Positions 1 to 6,800 of a DNA stretch of 7,877 bases are shown here, one piece after another. A model generated the notes under the pieces. The model was not told where the DNA came from. It did no database searches and worked only from the letters and a program-made list of their open reading frames with translations. How positions within the stretch are numbered: position 1 is the first letter of the stretch; each line of letters begins with the position of its first letter. The DNA is from CAYJAQ01 sp964368275 (GTDB lineage: Bacteria; Bacillota_I; Bacilli_A; ML615J-28; CAG-313): positions 1 to 7,877 of the forward strand of contig CAYJAQ010000058.1 of NCBI GenBank assembly GCA_964368275.1, read 5' to 3'. The translations under genes were made by a program, and so were the position numbers.

Positions 1-145
1 TAACCATTCTTTAGTTTCTTTTTTGAATAATTGTTTTACTTTTCTTCTTCAAATAATTTTACTAAAAATCTATAAATCTGCTTCCTATATTTATTTTAAC
101 AATTATTAAAATAATTTTTACTTCTTTAGTTAAATAAACTTTGCT
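1..145. other. AT-rich intergenic sequence, no gene seen
   Basis: This stretch beyond the terminator is very AT-rich with several A/T homopolymer runs. I see no open frame of useful length on either strand, no convincing -35/-10 pair and no RNA gene. A minus-strand ATG at 7-5 could start a gene that continues past the left edge, but only a few bases of it are visible and there is no clear ribosome binding site before it, so it is not called. Confidence 0.5.
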
Positions 146-178
146 TATAAAAGAAAAAGTGCCAGTTACTGCTGACAC
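146..178 (-). terminator. Rho-independent terminator after ispDF
   Basis: On the minus strand the sequence GTGTCAG (178-172), a six-base loop (171-166) and CTGGCAC (165-159) form a seven-pair stem with one G-U wobble. It is followed at once by TTTTTCTTTT (158-149). The stem begins seven bases after the ispDF stop codon. This is the standard form of an intrinsic terminator and marks the end of the five-gene minus-strand unit. On the plus strand the same stem has a C-A mismatch and only a broken T-rich run after it, so two-way action is unlikely. Confidence 0.82.
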
Positions 179-185
179 ATTAATT

Positions 186-1307
186 TTATTTTTGTTTATT
201 TGTTTTTTCTAATAATACAATGGCTTCCGATGCAATACCTTCTTTAGAGCCAATTGGTCCTTTTTTTTCCATTGTCGTTGCTTTGACGTTTACAACCGAT
301 GGACTTATGCATAATGTATTAGCGATATTTTCCGCCATCTTTCTTTTGTGTTCCTTCAATTTAGGCTCTTCTATGTAAATAATCACATCTAAATTTTTTA
401 CAGTATACCCAGCATTTAATAAATAGCAGCGAGCTTTTTGTAAAAAGTAACTTGATGAAATGTCTTTATATTTAGGATCATTATCAGGAAACAAATCACC
501 AATATCGCCTAAACCAAGAGCACCAATGATTGCCTCTGTTACTGCGTGATACACAACATCAGCGTCGCTATGACCTAACAAACCTAGAGGATATTCAAAT
601 TCAATCCCTGCTAATATCAGTTTACGATTAGGGACTAACTGATGAAAATCATACGATTGACCAACTAAATAGTCAGGACAAAAGAAATCAATTTCTTTGG
701 TAAACTTAGGATTAGCGTGACTTTCAAATAAGAAACCAATTTTCACATTTTGATCCTTTTCAATAATTGAAATATCATCTAAATAATCATTTTGATTAGT
801 CAACAGTACCGGAAAGAGACTTTTATTAAATCCCTGTGGCGTAGTTACTGCTAGTAATTTACTGCGATCAAGTGTCACTATTTGATCATCAACAAGTTTT
901 ATTGTATCAATCACATCATGATAAAAGGTGGTAGCATCGTAAGTATCTAAATCGGTTATTGTTCGTTCAATATCATCAGGCGTAATTAATGGCCGAGCCG
1001 CATCGTGAATGACAACCTTATTACTATCAATTACGAGCAAGGCTTTTTTAACACTTTCGGTCCGGGTTGCACCGCCAATAATATAAGTCACTTTATCTTC
1101 ATCTAGTTCCAACAAATCAGCTTTTATCTTTTCTTCGTCAGCTTGATTAATCACCAAAATAATCTTATCAATACTTGGAGCATCAAGGAAAGCAATTAGG
1201 GAATGCTCATAGAGTTGTTTGCCTAAGTATTGATAAAACACTTTATTGTAAGGCAAATTAGCTCTTTTTGAGCAACCAGCCATCAAAATGATGCCTACAT
1301 TATTCAT
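186..1307 (-). CDS. ispDF: Bifunctional IspD/IspF: MEP cytidylyltransferase and MECDP synthase
   Basis: This is a fusion of two enzymes of the cytosolic methylerythritol-phosphate pathway to IPP/DMAPP. IspD (residues about 1-210) couples CTP to 2-C-methyl-D-erythritol 4-phosphate. IspF (about 213-368) cyclises the IspE product to MECDP and releases CMP. Seen in IspD: R15 and K22 of the CTP loop, HDAARP at 101-106, TPQ at 156-158, DD at 177-178 and NPK at 199-201. Seen in IspF: metal ligands D220, H222 and H254, the HSD motif at 246-248, and KATTxE at 342-347 followed by a Gly-rich EGIA segment. Both active sites therefore look complete, although the IspD loop reads MAGCSKR instead of the usual AAGxGxR. 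The start is set at ATG 1307, preceded by GGTGA (1317-1313) at five bases. A TTG at 1319 would add four residues but has no binding site. The ATG overlaps the end of the PAS gene by eight bases. A terminator follows. Confidence 0.93.
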   Translation of the reverse strand: MNNVGIILMAGCSKRANLPYNKVFYQYLGKQLYEHSLIAFLDAPSIDKIILVINQADEEKIKADLLELDEDKVTYIIGGATRTESVKKALLVIDSNKVVIHDAARPLITPDDIERTITDLDTYDATTFYHDVIDTIKLVDDQIVTLDRSKLLAVTTPQGFNKSLFPVLLTNQNDYLDDISIIEKDQNVKIGFLFESHANPKFTKEIDFFCPDYLVGQSYDFHQLVPNRKLILAGIEFEYPLGLLGHSDADVVYHAVTEAIIGALGLGDIGDLFPDNDPKYKDISSSYFLQKARCYLLNAGYTVKNLDVIIYIEEPKLKEHKRKMAENIANTLCISPSVVNVKATTMEKKGPIGSKEGIASEAIVLLEKTNKQK

Positions 1308-2520
1308 TATCTTCACCAACTATTTTAGCAATACTATTAAGGGTTGCTTCAAGTGTTGCTTTCGGTGATGTATCTATTAATTCATCTAGTTCATCTTTAT
1401 ATTGTTTTTGAACAATCTGAGGATTATCTGAGGCAGTAGTTCTTTTCGATATATTAGTTACATTTTCTTGAGCTAGGCGAATAATTGATACTAAGCCTGA
1501 CTCTTTACCAATATAAATTGAATCATCATAAACCGTATAGTATTCTTTACCAAAAGCCATCCGAATCTTTATTCTTGTCGGGTGAACTGAGTTAATTGTT
1601 TCACCTTGTTCACGATAGTAATTCATATCATCTGGGTGAATCATATAGAAGAATTCATCTAGTTGATATTCTTTTTTATCAGTGCCTAGAGCTTCACATA
1701 AAGCTTCAGTTGCTACATAAGTTTGGGTATGAAAATCATAATACATTACTACTTGATTAGTAAGTGACATCAATGCATGCATTTGAGCCTTGTCATCTTC
1801 TAATTCAATAATTGCATTTTTTAGGCTTTCTCTTAAATCATTAACAATTGTTAATCGATCTTTTGATAAATAGATATTAGAGCCTAACACCTTCTTGCCA
1901 AAAATAATTGGTTGAACTAAGCCCCGATAAGTTACAATTTCATTTTTCTCTTTTACGTCAATATCAAATTTATAATTTTTTAAATATTTAGCATTTTTTT
2001 CATAATCAAATAAAAATGTTAAAGCCACTTCCTCGGTTACATCACGACCATTAATTTTCACAATCGTAAGTTCCGATAGCATTGTCTGAAAGCCTTTAGA
2101 TCTCTTGAGTTCAGCAATCGTTAAACCAACTAAATCGGCATAACTTTGCGAAGCATCAACAATGCGATCTTTTCGATTGGTTGCGAAAAAATAATCGGAA
2201 GTAGCATTTTTCAAATAATCATTAACTTTATAGGTACGGGTTTTATTAGCTAAATAAGCATAGATAAAATCATAGATAGCGTACAAGGCATTCACAATAA
2301 AGAGAATGTCAATGATAACTAGCCAAAATGGATGTAACTTATCAAAAACGGCACATAACGTAATAAGAGCTGCTTGGACTAATACTTCGAGCCAACCAAT
2401 TCGGCGATAACAATAAAATTTCAAACCAGCTAAAATCGTAATGATTGCTGAAGATGTAACTAAAACAAAAGATATAAAGGTAATATGTGCAATTATTTCT
2501 TGGATAGTTATTGCTAACAT
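1300..2520 (-). CDS. Three-helix membrane protein with two PAS-like domains, no output domain
   Basis: This 406-residue protein belongs to no named family that I recognise. Hydrophobic segments at about 10-33, 45-60 and 64-90 suggest three membrane helices, leaving a long cytoplasmic part. Residues about 105-220 look like a PAS domain: a FFATN/IVDASQSYADLVG pattern typical of the PAS core start, ending in a strand-rich stretch. A charged helix at about 224-250 links it to a second PAS-like fold (about 250-352) with the MIHPDDM motif seen in PAS_3-type domains. The tail (about 355-406) is polar and ends in a helix. There is no GGDEF, EAL, histidine kinase, HD or helix-turn-helix region. It lies 11 bases after cdaA, in the place that cdaR often holds in Bacillota, so a role in sensing and in control of CdaA is plausible; that is inference from position. 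The ATG at 2520 has AGGTGG seven bases upstream. Confidence 0.85.
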   Translation of the reverse strand: MLAITIQEIIAHITFISFVLVTSSAIITILAGLKFYCYRRIGWLEVLVQAALITLCAVFDKLHPFWLVIIDILFIVNALYAIYDFIYAYLANKTRTYKVNDYLKNATSDYFFATNRKDRIVDASQSYADLVGLTIAELKRSKGFQTMLSELTIVKINGRDVTEEVALTFLFDYEKNAKYLKNYKFDIDVKEKNEIVTYRGLVQPIIFGKKVLGSNIYLSKDRLTIVNDLRESLKNAIIELEDDKAQMHALMSLTNQVVMYYDFHTQTYVATEALCEALGTDKKEYQLDEFFYMIHPDDMNYYREQGETINSVHPTRIKIRMAFGKEYYTVYDDSIYIGKESGLVSIIRLAQENVTNISKRTTASDNPQIVQKQYKDELDELIDTSPKATLEATLNSIAKIVGEDNE

Positions 2521-2527
2521 CTTTTCA

Positions 2528-2533
2528 CCACCT
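2528..2533 (-). promoter_or_regulatory. Ribosome binding site overlapping the cdaA stop codon
   Basis: AGGTGG on the minus strand lies seven bases before the ATG at 2520. Its first bases are part of the TAG stop of cdaA (2534-2532). Termination on cdaA thus takes place on the binding site of the PAS gene, an arrangement that favours coupled translation and a fixed ratio of the two membrane proteins. Confidence 0.7.
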
Positions 2534-3332
2534 ATTCAACAATAATATTTTGTTTTAAGAAAACACGTAAACTTTCCATTGACACATCTGGTGTTAATGT
2601 TCCAGCAATTGTTAATGCTACTCGACCTGTTTCTTCCGAAACAACAATGGTAAAAGCATCAGTTACCTCACTAATACCAATAGCGGCACGATGGCGTGAA
2701 CCATAGTTTTTCGGAATATCATTTTTATCAGTTGAAGGGTAGAATGCCCCAGCACACATAACATTATGTCCTCTAATAATTACAGCACCATCATGAAGAG
2801 CTGTACCTGGCATAAATATCGTTGTTAGTAATTCAAATGATATTTCTGAATTTAATTTAGTACCTTTATTAATATATGAATTCAATGAATCTTCTTTTTC
2901 AATTGTAATAATTGCGCCAATTTGGCGACTTGATAAATATTCTACCGTTTTTATTAGGGTTTCAATTAACTCTTCACGTGCTCCTTCATCCGATACGAAA
3001 CCTTTAAAACTCTTGGTTTTAGATATATCGCCGAACATCGAGCGGATATTATTAGCATTGTAAATAAACCAGAAGACAATAAATATTAAGATTACATACT
3101 TAAATATCTGACCCATTAAAATTAAGTTACAGCCAACAACAATAAAGAATGTTACTATAAAAACGATTGCTGCGACTAAAAGAATCTTCTTATTCGTATA
3201 TTTCGAAAGGAAATAAATGAATATGCAAGCTAGTCCAATAGCTAAAACTAAATCTAAGATTAATCTTAAATAGCCCGTGAAACCAGCAGTTGTATATTCA
3301 CTGAAATATTCTTTGATTATTTCAAAATTCAT
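2532..3332 (-). CDS. cdaA: Diadenylate cyclase CdaA (c-di-AMP synthase)
   Basis: CdaA condenses two ATP to cyclic di-AMP at the inner face of the membrane; c-di-AMP controls potassium and osmolyte transport and cell-wall homeostasis in Bacillota. At 266 residues the protein is close to the usual length of about 270. Three hydrophobic segments (about 22-42, 48-70 and 74-92) are followed by the DAC domain (about 110-255). The two catalytic signatures are present: ALHDGAVII, with DGA at 181-183, and GSRHRAAIG, with RHR at 213-215, then the conserved TDAFTIVVSEETG at 224-236. The ATG at 3332 has a full AGGAGG nine bases upstream, inside the last codons of the ankyrin gene, and the gap between the two genes is four bases. 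The common neighbours cdaR and glmM are not found next to it in this window; a PAS membrane protein follows. DisA is excluded because there are membrane helices and no DNA-binding part. Confidence 0.96.
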   Translation of the reverse strand: MNFEIIKEYFSEYTTAGFTGYLRLILDLVLAIGLACIFIYFLSKYTNKKILLVAAIVFIVTFFIVVGCNLILMGQIFKYVILIFIVFWFIYNANNIRSMFGDISKTKSFKGFVSDEGAREELIETLIKTVEYLSSRQIGAIITIEKEDSLNSYINKGTKLNSEISFELLTTIFMPGTALHDGAVIIRGHNVMCAGAFYPSTDKNDIPKNYGSRHRAAIGISEVTDAFTIVVSEETGRVALTIAGTLTPDVSMESLRVFLKQNIIVE

Positions 3333-3336
3333 CGCA

Positions 3337-3852
3337 CTATTCCTCCTTTTGTAATTTTTTTAAATAATTAATTATTACGTCATTTTTTTCATCTTTCGCA
3401 TAATCAAGTGGTGACAAGTTCTTTTCATCAACTAGTCGATAATCAGCACCAAATGAGATTAACAGTTTAACTAAGTCATAGTTGCCACTTGCAACAGCGA
3501 TATGCAAAGGGGTTTGATCAAATTCACCTGGTGCATTGATATCAGCTCCCGCTTTTAAAAGTTCCTTGGCTGCTTGATAGCAGTTATTCCAAATGGCAAA
3601 ATGTAGTGGTGTTTGATAATTGTCATCGCAGATATTTGCATTAACACCAAGATGGCAAAGCATCTTCACCATCCCTTTGGCGTTAGTTCTAACTGCGTAA
3701 TGCATAATTGTACGACCATTATACATCTTAGTATTCATGTCAAGGCCTTCATTAATAGCATTTTTAATTTTCATCTTTAACCGGGGAGCACTATATTGAT
3801 TGCTCTTAATTTCCTTGACAATTTTTGATAATTGTTGACGTTTATTTTTCAT
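3337..3852 (-). CDS. Small ankyrin-repeat protein
   Basis: This 171-residue protein is probably cytoplasmic; no signal peptide or membrane helix is seen. After a basic helical N-terminus (about 1-44) there are four ankyrin repeats at about 45-76, 77-109, 110-142 and 143-168. The clearest marks are TPLHFAIWN at 81-89, TPLHIAVASGN at 114-124 and the GADIN and GADYR turns. Ankyrin repeats bind proteins and have no catalytic function of their own, so the partner is unknown; the adjacent large ATPase and CdaA are the natural candidates by position. The ATG at 3852 overlaps the end of the ATPase gene by 11 bases. A TTG at 3864 would add four residues. The only binding-site-like bases are AAGG at 3868-3865, 12 bases before the ATG, which is weak, so translation probably depends on ribosomes that finish the upstream gene. 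Confidence 0.87.
   Translation of the reverse strand: MKNKRQQLSKIVKEIKSNQYSAPRLKMKIKNAINEGLDMNTKMYNGRTIMHYAVRTNAKGMVKMLCHLGVNANICDDNYQTPLHFAIWNNCYQAAKELLKAGADINAPGEFDQTPLHIAVASGNYDLVKLLISFGADYRLVDEKNLSPLDYAKDEKNDVIINYLKKLQKEE
3341..3346 (-). promoter_or_regulatory. Consensus ribosome binding site of cdaA within the ankyrin gene end
   Basis: AAAGGAGGA on the minus strand holds a perfect AGGAGG at 3346-3341, nine bases before the cdaA ATG. It lies in the codons for the last glutamates of the ankyrin protein, just before its TAG stop (3339-3337). It is the strongest binding site in the window, which suggests that cdaA can be translated efficiently within the operon. Confidence 0.8.
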
Positions 3853-6800
3853 TATTGTTGCCAACCTTATCTGTCATTATTTCATCAATTGTCATTTGTG
3901 TTACTTTTGAACTTCGTTTATTAGCACCTAGTTGAACAGCTATTTCGTCAATACGACGATCTAGATTATCAATTAGATCTTCCACAAAGAAGATAAAGAC
4001 ACTCCATCCACAGCGAGTATATTCATTGTAATAGTATTGGTAATCATCTAATAATGAGTATGGCATACTACTATCATTGCCTTCTATCATTACACCAAAG
4101 TGATTGCCATCTTTATTTTTAATAATAATATCAAAACGTCCAAAACCGGAAATGGCTTTGATGCCACGTTTTCTCATCTTATCAAGCATTATCTTCACAA
4201 TGCCACTTGATTCACGTGCACCTTCATCGTGTTCACCGATTAGATTTTGAATTTGACTTCTAATCTTTTGCATATCTTCTTCATCACGAGTTTCAACATA
4301 CATAATTACAACTCGATCACTTACAGCTGTAAAGTTTCTAAATACTAGTTCTAGATTGTTAATTTCTTGATTTTTAAAATCATCAAAATAGAAGAATACA
4401 TCACTAACAAAACTTGCATCTTCACTAGTTGTATTAATAATCCGAATATTGGTTCTTAGTATACCAATAACTTCACTAGACGTGTAGTTGTCCGAAAGCT
4501 TTTTTGCAAGTTCGGTGTATATTTGTCGGCGTGTTTCATCAGAAGAAACGATAACATTAATTACACGAGCCGTATTTTGGTAGTAATAATGAACAATACT
4601 TATAGCCATTTTTTGAATATTATCAATTGGCATTATATCTACTTTTTGTTCAAAGTCATATATATAATTATCATTAATTGACCAATTGTTATTAAATTTT
4701 GATCCTAGTTTATAATAGCGTTTCTTATAACGAATAATACTACTATTATTAATACGTTTCAACAAACAGTTAGCAATCGAACTTCTAAAAGCATTATTAC
4801 CAAAAACAATTACTTGCTTTGCTTCACCTAAACGATTATACTTGTTTGCTGAAGATATTTGACAGTCATCAAGGATAATTGTATCAAATTGTTGTAAATC
4901 TAATTGGCTATTGAAGATATCAAGATTGGCTAAAAAGATGCGTTTACGCTCTTCTTGTAAAACGATTCGATTATAATCGTTAAACTGAATGCTAGTTTGA
5001 CGATCTCGATTTCGACGTTCTAAACCGCCCGTTGTATTAGCAAGCTCAATTAGATTATTATTGCAATAATTACGTTCAAAGTTATTATAGTTGTCAAGCA
5101 CTTCAAGCACTAAAAACTGTTCGTTCAAAAGTGGATGGCGCTTTAATACTTCATTTCGATAGATTGTATAAGTTGAATACAAGTACTGATCAGCAATATG
5201 TTCTTTATACGTTGAATCTTTGATACCTGAAGCAAGTGAACGCAAACCTAATTTTTCAAAGTAACGTAAATTTTCTAGTATCTTAAATACTGCTTCAACT
5301 TGTTCTTTCTTTTTATTATATTTCTTAATTTCTTGCAAACTCTCATCAAGAGTACACTCTAAAAGATGTGGTAAACCGCCTTGGAAGAAACGGCTGAACT
5401 GACGATGACAAGCCATAACTTTTTCAGATAGACTGTCTAGTTCAATATATTCATTTATCATTGAAGTAAATTGACCACTCTTAATTAGCGTAGCAATTCC
5501 CTTAGCAGAAGTCATTTTTACTTTAAAGGCTTCGAAATGATCCATCAATAGACTAATTGAGTTACAGTCAGTATCTAAACCACTATAGGTCTCACCTAGT
5601 AATTCAGCATATCGTTCATAGTTTTCTTCATTTACTTGGAAAAGATTAACATAGTCACGGTCCATATTAACTACTTGAATAAGATCCTTAAAGGTCATAT
5701 TAACATTATTCTTAAAAGTTTTCTTTAATTGTTGTTTTGCTCTAATTACCCGTTTTAAGTATTGTAACCATTCATCAACATTATCCATCTGTTCAATAGT
5801 GCCAGCCCCATTGACCTTAATACCATAAATAGTTAGATGTTCAATGCCTTCATTAGCTTTGGCACATTGTTCATTAAAGTCAGATACTTTTTTTAAGAAG
5901 TAATCATTTTGGAATAGATAGTTTACATCATTATTATTAATTAATGCAATAAAGATATGATCTTCTTTATTGTTTAGGGATGAGCAGAAGTCTATCCAGT
6001 TACGATAGCCATTAGCAAAATCCTCTGGCTTGATATCATCAGCTAAATTGTTTTCTTGTGCAAACATTACTAGTTCACTCATTTCATCCATGTAACTTAA
6101 GATATCACGATATAACGAATCAGATGATTTCTTCGCTGAACGCATTTTCTTACGATCATAGTTAGTAGCTACCATATGTTCAAAACGGCGATTTCCAGAT
6201 ATTAACTTCAAAGTTTCGTACTTGAAAAGTTCTGGCTTAAGCATATAAGGAATAATATTCGCGTAAAGATCATTAGCTTTATTAATTATTTCCCCCATTC
6301 TTGGATTAAGCTTATGCCACTTTTCAGGGTCAACTGCATATGCGCGCAACCATTTTGGCGAAACATCGCTATGAGCAAATAAATGCTCTAGCTTAATCAT
6401 GAACGGATAAATATTAGTAGGTAACTTTTCTAGTCCTAATAACTTGCACAATTCGCCATTCAATCTAGTTAGGTTTTTACGACAATTGCGTAGATTAGTA
6501 ATAACTTCATCAATTGGCGCATAGTCAAGTAATAATTGATTAATATATTTTACATCTTGAGTATTTAAATGCTTATAAAGTATTAAGTCTAAAATATCTT
6601 CAGCATCACCTTTTTGATAATCATCCGAAACAATAATCTCGTAATTCTTATTCAAAACATAATGATTTTCTTCAGCAATATTTAAGTTCTCAAGGGCCAC
6701 CTTTGCTTCTTGAAACAACTTATCATTAGCCCAACAATTAGGTACCTTGGTTAAATTAAAACTCCGGATGTGCGAAACAATACGATGGGAGTCATTAAAA

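Noticed and set aside
1308..1319. TTG at 1319 as the start of ispDF
   Set aside because: No binding site precedes it, whereas the ATG at 1307 has GGTGA five bases upstream and starts just before the normal first strand of IspD.
2532..3332. DisA-type DNA-scanning diadenylate cyclase
   Set aside because: The protein has three N-terminal membrane helices and ends directly after the DAC domain; DisA has neither feature.
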